A stretch of DNA of 12,897 nucleotides, taken from positions 1 through 12,897 of the forward strand of contig CAZJZQ010000093.1 in the NCBI GenBank assembly GCA_964550535.1, read 5' to 3'. How positions within the stretch are numbered: the stretch's first letter is position 1; the number at the start of each line of letters is the position of its first letter. A program made the position numbers and the translations under genes. Source of the DNA: UBA7672 sp964550535. GTDB taxonomy: Bacteria; Pseudomonadota; Alphaproteobacteria; Caulobacterales; Hyphomonadaceae. This document shows positions 1-7,485 of this stretch, piece by piece. The notes beneath the pieces are model-generated. The model was not told where the DNA came from and did not search any database. It saw only the letters and a program-made list of their open reading frames with translations.

Positions 1-974
1 GCGGCCACACGCGACATGCGTGTGCGCAGCGCCTCGGCCGTCGCGCCGCCGATCACCGAGTCCTTGTCGCCCGCAATGAAGGCAGCGGGGATCGTTATGC
101 GCGCGCCCGCCAGTTGCGGCGTGGTTTCCCAGTTGCGGTCCATGTTGCGATAATAGTTCACGCCGCCCCGGAAGCCCGCGTGCTCGAACTCCGAAACAAA
201 ATAGTCCATGTCCGCCTGCGTCAGCCACGGCGGCAATTCAGTCGGCACGCCCCGGCGCGGCAGGTAGCCGCCCGCCGAGCGTTTCGGGTCGGTGATCTCC
301 GGCGCCGTGCGCGGCGTATCCGGCGAGACATAGAGCGAGGACAACATGCGGCGCGGATCGGAATCATATTCCGCCTCCGCCACGCCCGGCTCCTGATGAT
401 AGAGGATATAGTAGAAGTTCTCGCCATAGCCCGCCTTCATCGACGCCACCGGCGCCGCCGCCGAACGGCCCCCGTTCGGCACGCTCATCGCGATCATCGC
501 GGAGAAACGCTGGGGGTGAAGCTGCACCGTGTTCCAGGTGACGATGGCGCCCCAGTCATGCCCGATGATCACCGCCTTCTCGGCGCCATACGCATCGAGC
601 AGGCCCGTGAGGTCGGCGCTGAGGTTGTGGATGTCATAGGCTTCGACCGCTTCGGGAGCATCCGACCGGCCATAGCCGCGCATGTCCGGCGCAATCACGC
701 GATAGCCGGCGTTGGCGATGACCGGAATCTGATGCCGCCAGGAATACCAGCTCTCCGGCCAGCCATGAACGAGCAGCACCAGCGGCGCAGTCTTGTCTTC
801 GATGGCGCCCGCTTCGGCCACACGCAGCGTGATCCCGTTGGTCTCCACCATGCGGAGCCGCACCCCATCAACCGGGCTGGGCGAGGTGGCGGCCTGTGTG
901 GCGCAGGCGGCGAGCAGAAGGCCCAGCGCGCCGGTCATCAACAGACGCCACCCGGCGATCACAGAACGAAGCAT
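1..974 (-). CDS. Epoxide hydrolase, alpha/beta-hydrolase fold, predicted lipoprotein (3' end beyond window)
   Basis: Likely hydrolyses epoxides to vicinal diols. 324 residues are visible and the C-terminus lies outside the window. Residues 1-24 form a lipoprotein signal ending LLLAAC, with C24 as the lipidation site. The oxyanion motif HGWP is at 70-73 and the nucleophile-elbow motif HDWG at 139-142, with D140 as nucleophile. By comparison with human soluble epoxide hydrolase, Y189 (before YHQEPG) and Y275 (in NYYRNMDRNW) match the two ring-opening tyrosines, and D305 (GDKD) the charge-relay acid. The catalytic His would lie past position 1. The ATG at 974 has GAGGAG at 982-987, 7 bases upstream. 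It is divergent from the quinone oxidoreductase across 184 bases that show no convincing promoter. A lipid anchor is unusual in this mostly cytosolic family. Haloalkane dehalogenase is less likely because both lid tyrosines and the EPG motif are present. Confidence 0.92.
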   Translation of the reverse strand, partial: MLRSVIAGWRLLMTGALGLLLAACATQAATSPSPVDGVRLRMVETNGITLRVAEAGAIEDKTAPLVLLVHGWPESWYSWRHQIPVIANAGYRVIAPDMRGYGRSDAPEAVEAYDIHNLSADLTGLLDAYGAEKAVIIGHDWGAIVTWNTVQLHPQRFSAMIAMSVPNGGRSAAAPVASMKAGYGENFYYILYHQEPGVAEAEYDSDPRRMLSSLYVSPDTPRTAPEITDPKRSAGGYLPRRGVPTELPPWLTQADMDYFVSEFEHAGFRGGVNYYRNMDRNWETTPQLAGARITIPAAFIAGDKDSVIGGATAEALRTRMSRVA

Positions 975-981
975 GACGCAA

Positions 982-987
982 CTCCTC
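982..987 (-). promoter_or_regulatory. Ribosome binding site of the epoxide hydrolase
   Basis: GAGGAG on the minus strand, 7 bases before the ATG at 974. It fixes the start ahead of the lipoprotein signal peptide. Confidence 0.8.
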
Positions 988-1145
988 ATCCGGACCGCTC
1001 CGGGCCCTTTGCGGGCGCAACCTTCCAGACATGGGCCCGGATCACAAGCCGCCGCAATTTATCCCCGCCGGACGCGACGCGGGATGACAGCGCCGGACGT
1101 GTCCGCTAAGCCAACCGGGAAATCGACCTGCCAATGCCGACCTGC

Positions 1146-1150
1146 GGAGA
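1146..1150 (+). promoter_or_regulatory. Ribosome binding site deciding the quinone oxidoreductase start
   Basis: GGAGA 8 bases before the ATG at 1159. It supports this start over the longer open frame that reaches back to 793 in antisense of the epoxide hydrolase. Confidence 0.7.
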
Positions 1151-1158
1151 CGTCACTC

Positions 1159-2151
1159 ATGAAAGCCCTTCTCTCCAAGGCCCCGGGCCTTCCCGATACG
1201 CTGGTGGTGGAGGACGTGCCCTCGCCCAAGCCGAAGGCTGGCGAAGTGGTGGTGAGCGTGAAGGCCGTGGGCGTGAACTTCCCCGACTTCCTCATCATTC
1301 AGGACATGTACCAGTACAAACCCGCCCGTCCCTTCTCGCCCGGCGGCGAGATCGCGGGGGTGGTGAAGGAAGTGGGCGAAGGCGTCACCAATCTGAAGCC
1401 CGGCGACAAGGTGTTCGGCTCCATCGGCGCGGGCGGCATGGCTGAGGAAGTCCTCACCCAGGCCAGCCGCATGAACATCCTGCCGGACTTCATGCCGTTT
1501 GAAGAGGGCGCGGCCCTGCTGATGACCTACGGCACGTCGCAATACGCGCTGAAACAGCGCGGCAAGCTGCAACCGGGCGAGAAGCTGCTGGTTCTGGGCG
1601 CGGCGGGCGGCGTCGGCCTCGCCGCTGTCGAACTCGGCGTTGCGATGGGCGCCGAAGTGATCGCCGCAGCATCGACGCAGGAGAAGGTCGATTTCGCCAT
1701 CTCCAAGGGTGCGCACAAGGGCTTCGTCTATCCCTCGAACCCGCTGTCGAAAGATCAGCAGAAAGCCTTCTCCGACCAGATCAAGGAAGTTTCGGGCGGC
1801 GGCGTGGACGTGATCTATGACGGCGTCGGCGGCGACTATGCCGAACCCGCCGTGCGCGCGCTGAACTGGGATGGCCGCTTCCTGGTGGTCGGTTTCCCGG
1901 CCGGCATTCCCAAACTGCCGCTGAATCTTACACTTCTGAAATCCTGCCAGATCGTGGGCGTGTTCTGGGGCGCGTTCGTGGCGCGGGACCCCAAAGCCCA
2001 CCAGGAGAATCTGGCCGAACTGTTCGCGCTTTATCAGAAAAGCGCCATCCGGCCGCACATCTCCAACACCTATCCCCTTGAAAAAGCAGCCGACGCCATA
2101 AAGGAGCTGTCAGAGCGCCGCGCAAAGGGCAAAGTCGTCATCAAGATCTGA
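1159..2151 (+). CDS. Zinc-independent NAD(P)H:quinone oxidoreductase (MDR superfamily)
   Basis: 330-residue cytosolic oxidoreductase of the quinone-reductase branch of the medium-chain dehydrogenase/reductase family. It likely uses NADPH to reduce quinones or enones. The N-terminal GroES-like domain carries PGGEIAG at 61-67 and PGDKV at 81-85. The Rossmann nucleotide-binding motif AAGGVGLAA is at 148-156. The zinc-ligand cysteines of the alcohol-dehydrogenase branch are absent. Length is normal for the family. The open frame extends upstream to 793, but only the ATG at 1159 has a ribosome binding site (GGAGA, 1146-1150, spacing 8) and gives the canonical MKALL N-terminus. The next gene follows after 44 bases on the same strand and they share one terminator, so they are probably co-transcribed. 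The physiological substrate cannot be told from sequence. Confidence 0.95.
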   Translation: MKALLSKAPGLPDTLVVEDVPSPKPKAGEVVVSVKAVGVNFPDFLIIQDMYQYKPARPFSPGGEIAGVVKEVGEGVTNLKPGDKVFGSIGAGGMAEEVLTQASRMNILPDFMPFEEGAALLMTYGTSQYALKQRGKLQPGEKLLVLGAAGGVGLAAVELGVAMGAEVIAAASTQEKVDFAISKGAHKGFVYPSNPLSKDQQKAFSDQIKEVSGGGVDVIYDGVGGDYAEPAVRALNWDGRFLVVGFPAGIPKLPLNLTLLKSCQIVGVFWGAFVARDPKAHQENLAELFALYQKSAIRPHISNTYPLEKAADAIKELSERRAKGKVVIKI

Positions 2152-2195
2152 CCGTCCCGACTCGTGATGAAGCCCGAACGTTCGTGAGGAAACCC

Positions 2196-2819
2196 ATGTT
2201 GAACCGCCCATCGCTGAAGCTTATCGCTCTTGCCGCCGCCGGAACGCTGGCCGCCGCCTGCGCCTCCGATCCTGCGCCGGCAGGCGGGACAGCGGGACCG
2301 TCCTCCGCCGCCTCGGGCGAAGCGGCCGCCGCCCCGATTCCCGGAGCGATCAACATCGCCGCCACCACGCAATGGGTTTCCGACGAGCGCCTGATGCCGC
2401 AGCAACCGATTCTCGCTCTCGTGGGGGAGAACGGCCAGCTCTCCAGCCAGGCCGGCTTCTCGATGACCTGCAATCCCGACAACGGCACGATCACCGCACG
2501 CCTCGGCAAGCAGGACGGCAGCCGCATCGGCCAGAGCGCGACCTATCGCATCCGCCTCGGCGCCGAAGCGCGCCCGGTCGAAGGCCAGTTCGCCGCCAGC
2601 CCCGGTTCGACCGAAGCCGACTTCGTCTTCCCGATGGACTCGGTCGCCCTGCGCACCATCGCGCAGCTCGACATGGTGTCGATCGCCACTGACAGGGGCG
2701 ACGTGCAATGGGCCCTGGTGCGCGACGCCAGCGTGCAGGTGCAGGCGAAATACGTCGCCTCGCTGCGCGGCATGGCCGTCGAGTCTCAGAACTTCCTAGT
2801 GTTCTGCAACCCGAAATAG
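2196..2819 (+). CDS. Hypothetical lipoprotein with two widely spaced cysteines
   Basis: 207-residue protein that I do not recognise. Residues 1-22 are a lipoprotein signal (Lys/Arg n-region, Ala/Leu core, C22 in LAAAC; the -3 residue is Ala, slightly off consensus). Residues 23-50 are an Ala/Pro/Gly/Ser-rich linker. The rest (about 51-207) looks like a compact beta-rich domain with alternating hydrophobic strands. The only two cysteines of the mature domain are C92 (in TCNPDNG) and C204 (in FCNPK), which could form a disulfide in the periplasm. Each is followed by Asn-Pro, which may be an internal pseudo-repeat. The start is the ATG at 2196, with AGGA at 2187-2190 (spacing 5), rather than the GTG at 2184. 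It lies 44 bases after the quinone oxidoreductase and ends just before an intrinsic terminator. Confidence 0.88.
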   Translation: MLNRPSLKLIALAAAGTLAAACASDPAPAGGTAGPSSAASGEAAAAPIPGAINIAATTQWVSDERLMPQQPILALVGENGQLSSQAGFSMTCNPDNGTITARLGKQDGSRIGQSATYRIRLGAEARPVEGQFAASPGSTEADFVFPMDSVALRTIAQLDMVSIATDRGDVQWALVRDASVQVQAKYVASLRGMAVESQNFLVFCNPK

Positions 2820-2842
2820 ATCTGGTTCACGCCACAACAGAC

Positions 2843-2873
2843 AAGGCCCGGACCATCTGGTCCGGGCCTTTTT
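2843..2873 (+). terminator. Strong Rho-independent terminator
   Basis: Perfect inverted repeat GGCCCGGACC (2845-2854) / GGTCCGGGCC (2859-2868) with an ATCT tetraloop. It extends by two A-T pairs and is followed by a run of five T (2869-2873). It ends the quinone oxidoreductase-lipoprotein transcript. Read on the minus strand, the same stem is followed by TTGTCTGTTG, so it may also stop the convergent dehydrogenase transcript, less efficiently. Confidence 0.95.
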
Positions 2874-2875
2874 GT

Positions 2876-3019
2876 TTACGCGGCCTGCGCCGGGGCCAAC
2901 GTAGAGTCCGGTTCAGGCGGAAGGCCGCCCTTGCCGCCCGCCTGCCCGCCATCCTGTGGATGCAGACTTTCATCGAAGACGCGGAGCGCGCCCGTCAACA
3001 AGCCGCCCCGCAAAGCCAT
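2876..3019 (-). CDS. Possible 47-residue ORF after the alcohol dehydrogenase
   Basis: ATG at 3019 lies four bases after the TAG of the alcohol dehydrogenase. The frame runs to a TAA abutting the shared terminator. The peptide starts MALRGGLLTG, is rich in Gly, Pro, Ala and Leu, ends TLAPAQAA, and has no membrane segment or recognisable domain. Tight spacing after the upstream stop would allow translational coupling. No separate ribosome binding site stands out, and GC-rich DNA often carries such open frames by chance. It also accounts for most of the 204-base gap between the two convergent stops. Treat as tentative. Confidence 0.25.
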   Translation of the reverse strand: MALRGGLLTGALRVFDESLHPQDGGQAGGKGGLPPEPDSTLAPAQAA

Positions 3020-3023
3020 GGTT

Positions 3024-5162
3024 CTATTGCGGCTGCTCCGGCGGCGCGTCCTCGTGCGCGCGGAAGATGATGTAGGCGCGGATCGCCTCCGCATCATCCG
3101 GCGTCAACGCCGCCGCGAAGCTCGCCATGCCGGCGGACGCATATGCGCCGTCCAGCACCACTTTGGCGAACGTCTCCTTCGTGCCCGGCGCCTGCGCCCA
3201 GCGCAAATCCTGAATCACGCCGCCCGACACCACGGCCTCGCCATGACAGACCATGCAGTTCTGATAATAGAGGCTCTTGCCATGACCGACCTGCTGCGCG
3301 TTGCCGAAATCCTCGGCTGCGGGAATCTGGTCCATCTCGAACAACTCATACGGCGGAAGTTCCGCCGCGCCGCCCAGCTTGTAAACGATCACGCGGCCCA
3401 GCTCGGCGGAACCGACCTTCGGCACACCAAAATCGCCCAGCAGCGGCAGCACCGTGCCCCACCCTGCGGTGGCCGCAATGTATTGCTCGCCGTCGATTTC
3501 ATAACTCATCGGACCGGACAGCACGGGATAACCGCCGCCGATCTCCCACTTTTTCTCGCCCGTCGCTGCATCATAGGCGCGGAAGGCGGAATCGAGCCCG
3601 CCCTGAAAGACAAGACCGCCCGCCGTGGACAGCACGCCGCCATTCCATGGCGTGGGATAATCCACCGTCCAGCGCGGCTTGCGCGCCACCGGGTCCCACG
3701 CGACCAGCTGACCGCCCTGGCCGAGTTGCTGCATGACCGCCTTGCGCTCATCGATATTGCCCGGCAGCGCGCCGGGCAGAGAGTCCGTCCCCGTATTCCA
3801 GAAGCCGGGGCGATACACGAACGTCTCCATCTCCGCGTACAGCGCGGGAATGGTGAAAGCCGGAATATAGACGAGGCCCGTCTGCGGGCTGAACGACATC
3901 GGGTGCCAGTTGTGACTGCCCAGCGGCCCCGGATACGCCATGAAGGGTTCCGTCTCGTAGCGCGCGCCGGGCGTCTCCACCGGACGGCCCGTGGCCATGT
4001 CGATGGCCGACGCCCAGTTCACGTTCGACTGGTATTTGTCGCCCGAGAGCAGTTCGCCCGTCGCGCGGTCGAGCACATAGAAAAATCCGTTCTTGGGCGC
4101 CTGCATCGCCACCTTGCGCACCGCATCGCCGATCTTGATGTCGGCGAGGATGATGTGTTGCGTGGCGGTGTAGTCCCACGTCTCGCCCGGCGTGGTCTGA
4201 TAGTGCCAGACATACTCGCCCGTATCCGGCTTCAGCGCGAGGATGGAGGAGAGGAACAGGTTGTCGCCGCCCGAAGGCGAACGCAGACGCTGGTTCCACG
4301 GGCTGCCATTTCCGACACCGAAATACATGATGTCCAGCTCGGGGTCATACGCCATCGCGTCCCACACCGTGCCGCCGCCGCCAGCATTGCGCCACTCGCC
4401 AAAATTGTCCCACGTCGCGTTGGCCTTCTCGGCGAACACCGCATCCGACGCCGCGCCGTCCGGCTGCTTGTCGGGATTGGGCACGGTATAGAAACGCCAC
4501 GCCTGCTCGCCCGTGCTGGCGTCATAGGCGGTGATGTAGCCGCGCACGCCCAGTTCGGCGCCGCCATTGCCGATCATTACCTTGCCCTTCACCACACGCG
4601 GCGCGCCGGTGATGGTGTAGGGCTTCGATTGATCGACCGTCAGCTTCTCCCACGCCAGCGTTCCGTCCGCCGCGTTCAGCGCGATGAGGCGGCCGTCGAT
4701 GGTTCCGAAATAGACCTTGCCTTCCCACACCGCGACGCCGCGGTTCACCACATCGCAGCACGCCAGAACACCGCGCGCCTTGTCGATGCCGGGATCGTAT
4801 TCCCAGATGCGCTCGCCCGTCTTCGCGTCCAGCGCATAGACGACCGACCAGGCCGAGGTGACATACATCACGCCGCCCACAACGATGGGCGTTGCCTCCA
4901 TCCCGCGCCCCATGTCGAGATCGGCGGACCAGGCAAGGCCGAGCCGCCCGACATTCTGCGCGTTGATCTGCGTCAGCGGCGAGAAGCGCTGTTCGGAATA
5001 GGTCCGCCCGTGCGAGAGCCACACGCCCGGCCGCTCATCAGCGGCGGTGATCGCCGCTGCGTTCACATCCGCCGCAGTGATCGGCGGCGGCGGTGTTTTC
5101 TGCGTGCAGGAAACCAGCGCGAGCAAGGCCGCGCCCACGAGCAGCGCCGAACCAATCCTCAT
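3024..5162 (-). CDS. PQQ-dependent quinohemoprotein alcohol dehydrogenase, predicted lipoprotein
   Basis: 712 residues. It oxidises alcohols at PQQ-Ca2+ and passes electrons to a C-terminal cytochrome c. C19 in the lipobox LVSC predicts a lipid anchor. The PQQ beta-propeller spans about 45-600: MEATP with E89, the vicinal disulfide pair C135-C136, GAELGVRG (E203, Ca2+ ligand), N285 (GNGSPWN), the catalytic base D330 (ETWDY) and K357 (APKNGF). The cytochrome domain (about 615-705) has CMVCH at 636-640 and a likely axial Met679 in AGMASF. This order and length fit type II quinohemoprotein alcohol dehydrogenases, which are normally soluble and periplasmic, so lipidation is odd. The ATG at 5162 follows GGGAGGG; the open frame to 5306 lacks a signal peptide and enters the MFS gene. 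It lies 91 bases downstream of that transporter and is probably co-transcribed. No PQQ biosynthesis genes are in view. Confidence 0.95.
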   Translation of the reverse strand: MRIGSALLVGAALLALVSCTQKTPPPPITAADVNAAAITAADERPGVWLSHGRTYSEQRFSPLTQINAQNVGRLGLAWSADLDMGRGMEATPIVVGGVMYVTSAWSVVYALDAKTGERIWEYDPGIDKARGVLACCDVVNRGVAVWEGKVYFGTIDGRLIALNAADGTLAWEKLTVDQSKPYTITGAPRVVKGKVMIGNGGAELGVRGYITAYDASTGEQAWRFYTVPNPDKQPDGAASDAVFAEKANATWDNFGEWRNAGGGGTVWDAMAYDPELDIMYFGVGNGSPWNQRLRSPSGGDNLFLSSILALKPDTGEYVWHYQTTPGETWDYTATQHIILADIKIGDAVRKVAMQAPKNGFFYVLDRATGELLSGDKYQSNVNWASAIDMATGRPVETPGARYETEPFMAYPGPLGSHNWHPMSFSPQTGLVYIPAFTIPALYAEMETFVYRPGFWNTGTDSLPGALPGNIDERKAVMQQLGQGGQLVAWDPVARKPRWTVDYPTPWNGGVLSTAGGLVFQGGLDSAFRAYDAATGEKKWEIGGGYPVLSGPMSYEIDGEQYIAATAGWGTVLPLLGDFGVPKVGSAELGRVIVYKLGGAAELPPYELFEMDQIPAAEDFGNAQQVGHGKSLYYQNCMVCHGEAVVSGGVIQDLRWAQAPGTKETFAKVVLDGAYASAGMASFAAALTPDDAEAIRAYIIFRAHEDAPPEQPQ

Positions 5163-5253
5163 ATGACCCTCCCAATCGTCCTGTAACCGGACATACCCGA
5201 TTTTCAGCACTCCTGCGGGCGTTTGGCAAAGGGAATTGAATGAGCGGGCGTCT

Positions 5254-6459
5254 TCACGCCTTGTAACGCCGCATCGCCCAGGCGGACGCCATGAAAGCCA
5301 CGACAAGGAATACGACTCCGGCGGGCCCGAGCAGCTCCGGCCGGCCGCCGTCGATCAGCGCGCCGCCGGTCGCGGAGCCCATCGCCTGCCCGAGATAAAG
5401 CACCGACGTATTGAGCGCGACCGAGGCCGAGGCAAGCGGCGGCGCCACGGCGATCAGGCGCGCCTGCTGCATCGCAACGCCAGCACCGAAGCCAAGCCCC
5501 CAGATGAACATCGCAACCGCCGTCCATGGCAGCGACGCGGCGAACGCCGCCCATCCCGCCATGCCAGCGATCAGGCACGCCAGACACACCAGATGCGTGC
5601 GCGCAGTCCCCAGCGACGCCACCATGCGCGTCGCAATGATCGACCCGATCAATCCCGCCGCGCCATAGATGCCCAGCACCAGCGCAACGCCTCCGGCGTC
5701 CGCCTGCGTCACCCGCCGCAGTTCGGCGGCGAGATAGGGATACAGCACAAACTGCCCGCTCATCTGTAGCGACGTCGCGGCCAGCAGCAGCACGATCGGC
5801 GGCGTCGTCACCACCCCGCCCCACGCCGCCAGCGACAGCCGCGCGGGGATCAGCCCTCGCGGCACGCTTAGCATCACGCCCAAGCCCGCCAGCGCCGATC
5901 CAATTCCGAGCACGAGGTAGATGAAACGCCAGTCCAGCGTCTCGGCCAGGATGCTCATCACCGGCACCACCGCCGCGCCCGCGACCGCCCAGCCCATGAA
6001 GACCAGCGCCACCGCACTCGCCCGCCGCGCTTCGGGCATCATCAAGGCGACTGCGCTCGCGGCCTGCGGTGTGAAAATCGCCGCGCCGCCGATCATGACC
6101 AATCGCACATAGAGGAGTTCGTCATAGCCCGTGACGAACGCCGACATGACGTGTCCCGCCGCATACAGCGCCAGCGCCCCCGTCAACAACATGCGCCTGT
6201 CCCACTTGTTGGTCAGGAAGCTGAAGACAGGCGCGCCAATGCACAGGATCACCGCGCCCCACCCAACCAGCGCTCCGATATCGACCGTGGTTACGCCGAG
6301 GTCGGCCGTCATGCTGTTGGTCATCGCGGCGGGCGCCAGCACGCCCGATCCGATGAAGATGTTGCCCATGAACAGGAAAGTCAGCGCAGCACGCAGATTT
6401 CCCGAACGCGCGCCTTCGGACGGCGCATCAGCCTGCCGCGCCCGCACCTGCGTGGTCAT
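5254..6459 (-). CDS. MFS transporter, DHA1/AraJ-like
   Basis: 401-residue inner-membrane protein with about 12 predicted membrane helices, typical of a major facilitator superfamily proton-driven exporter. After a hydrophilic N-terminus (1-22), helix 1 contains FLFMGNIFIGSG. The loop between helices 2 and 3 carries a degenerate motif A (TNKWDRRMLL, 83-92; D87, R88, R89). Length and gene-body pattern match drug/sugar-efflux DHA1 members such as AraJ. The ATG at 6459 has GAGG about 8 bases upstream. The 135-base gap to pyrF contains an AT-rich promoter with an operator-like palindrome, so this gene probably heads a regulated unit with the downstream alcohol dehydrogenase. Substrate unknown; it might move an alcohol, aldehyde or acid linked to that enzyme, which is inference from position only. 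Confidence 0.92.
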   Translation of the reverse strand: MTTQVRARQADAPSEGARSGNLRAALTFLFMGNIFIGSGVLAPAAMTNSMTADLGVTTVDIGALVGWGAVILCIGAPVFSFLTNKWDRRMLLTGALALYAAGHVMSAFVTGYDELLYVRLVMIGGAAIFTPQAASAVALMMPEARRASAVALVFMGWAVAGAAVVPVMSILAETLDWRFIYLVLGIGSALAGLGVMLSVPRGLIPARLSLAAWGGVVTTPPIVLLLAATSLQMSGQFVLYPYLAAELRRVTQADAGGVALVLGIYGAAGLIGSIIATRMVASLGTARTHLVCLACLIAGMAGWAAFAASLPWTAVAMFIWGLGFGAGVAMQQARLIAVAPPLASASVALNTSVLYLGQAMGSATGGALIDGGRPELLGPAGVVFLVVAFMASAWAMRRYKA

Positions 6460-6515
6460 GCCAGCCCTCGGGACTCAACGCCCCATCGGGCCGCAGATAT
6501 ACGTGCGCATCATTT

Positions 6516-6536
6516 CATGTATATACAAGTATTATA
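6516..6536 (-). promoter_or_regulatory. Promoter -10 box and overlapping operator upstream of the MFS transporter
   Basis: On the minus strand a perfect TATAAT (6536-6531) sits in an AT-rich patch within GC-rich DNA. Immediately downstream, over the expected start site near 6524, is CTTGTATATACATG (6529-6516), an inverted repeat with one mismatched pair in 14 bases. The half-site TTGTA resembles sites bound by GntR/FCD-type or MarR-type repressors. No good -35 hexamer lies at 16-18 bases (AACCGC at spacing 17). The start codon is at 6459, giving a leader of about 65 bases. The regulator gene is not next to it. Confidence 0.65.
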
Positions 6537-6594
6537 TCGCACGCGCAGGCCGAGCGGTTCTAAAGAGTCCGGATAGGGAATGGCCGGGCGGCGG

Positions 6595-7485
6595 CTAAGC
6601 GTGCGCCGCCGCGACGAGTTCAGCCTGCGCGGCGGCGACAGCGCGATCGATCAACGCATCCCATTCCGCCGCGCTTGCCGCCTCCAGCGCGCCCCTGGGC
6701 GAAGCGACGGAGCGCGAGGCGCTCACCAACCCGCCTTCAAGCCCCGACGGCCCGCGCACGAAACCCGCCAGCGCCTCCGCCGCGCCCGCGCCCTGCGCGC
6801 CATAGCCCGGCACGAGGAACATCGCATCCGGCGCCGCCGCCCGCAGACGCGCTGCTTCCTGCGGCCCCGTGGCGCCCGCCACCAGCATCAGACCCGACCA
6901 GTGCGTGTCCTTGCCTTTCAGCCGCGCGATCATCGGCGCCAGCGCCCGCGCGACATGCAGGTAGAGCGGATCGCCATCTATCATCCTGGACTGAAAATCG
7001 GCCGAGCCTGGATTGGACGTGCGCGCCAGCACCACCACGCCCTTGCCTTCCCGTTCCGCCACCGCAACGAACGGCTCGATCGTGTCGACGCCCATATAGG
7101 GGTTCACCGTGATCGCGTCGCACTTACACCCCGCATCGGCGCCGAGATAGCCTTCGGCATAACCTTCCGCCGTCGTGCCGATGTCGCCGCGTTTGGCGTC
7201 GAGCAGAACAATCAGCCCCGCTTTCGCCGCCGCGCCGCACACATCTTCCAGCGCCGCCATGCCCTTCGCGCCCCAACGCTCGAACAGGCCCGCCTGAGGC
7301 TTCACTACCGCGACCTTGCCCGCGAAGCGCGCAACCAGCGCAAGCCCCCATGCGCGCGCCGCATCCGGCCCCGGCGCGCCGAACAGCTTCGGCAACAGCG
7401 ACGAATGCGGGTCAATCCCCGCGCACAACGGACCGTGCGCCTTCACACTCGCGACCACTCTGTCGGCGAAACGCGGCGCGCTCAT
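6595..7485 (-). CDS. pyrF: Orotidine 5'-phosphate decarboxylase, type 2
   Basis: 296-residue cytosolic enzyme that decarboxylates OMP to UMP, the last step of pyrimidine synthesis. Its length and motifs are those of the longer type 2 PyrF subfamily. Substrate and catalytic residues are visible: D25 (GIDPH), K62 (VVKPQ) and the catalytic charge network DAKRGD at 96-101 (D96, K98, D101). VLARTSNPGS (152-161) and PGYGAQG (226-232) fit the later barrel strands and phosphate-binding region. The ATG at 7485 overlaps the TGA of the upstream protease gene (ATGA, 7482-7485), implying translational coupling, so it is the last gene of a DUF350-protease-pyrF operon. No intrinsic terminator is visible before the MFS promoter region at 6460-6594. 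Confidence 0.96.
   Translation of the reverse strand: MSAPRFADRVVASVKAHGPLCAGIDPHSSLLPKLFGAPGPDAARAWGLALVARFAGKVAVVKPQAGLFERWGAKGMAALEDVCGAAAKAGLIVLLDAKRGDIGTTAEGYAEGYLGADAGCKCDAITVNPYMGVDTIEPFVAVAEREGKGVVVLARTSNPGSADFQSRMIDGDPLYLHVARALAPMIARLKGKDTHWSGLMLVAGATGPQEAARLRAAAPDAMFLVPGYGAQGAGAAEALAGFVRGPSGLEGGLVSASRSVASPRGALEAASAAEWDALIDRAVAAAQAELVAAAHA

Noticed and set aside
114..1109. A 331-codon plus-strand frame opposite the epoxide hydrolase
   Set aside because: Very Arg- and His-rich with no recognisable domain. The minus strand has a full motif set and ribosome binding site.
793..1158. An N-terminal extension of the quinone oxidoreductase
   Set aside because: It lies antisense to the epoxide hydrolase, has no ribosome binding site, and the family N-terminus starts at 1159.
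2931..5186. A 751-codon open frame on the plus strand opposite the alcohol dehydrogenase
   Set aside because: It mirrors a gene with complete catalytic motifs. Its product is an Arg/His/Ala-rich string with no domain or signal, as expected for antisense of GC-rich coding DNA.
5163..5306. A longer start for the alcohol dehydrogenase
   Set aside because: It would bury the lipoprotein signal, run into the MFS gene and bypass the strong GGGAGGG site before 5162.
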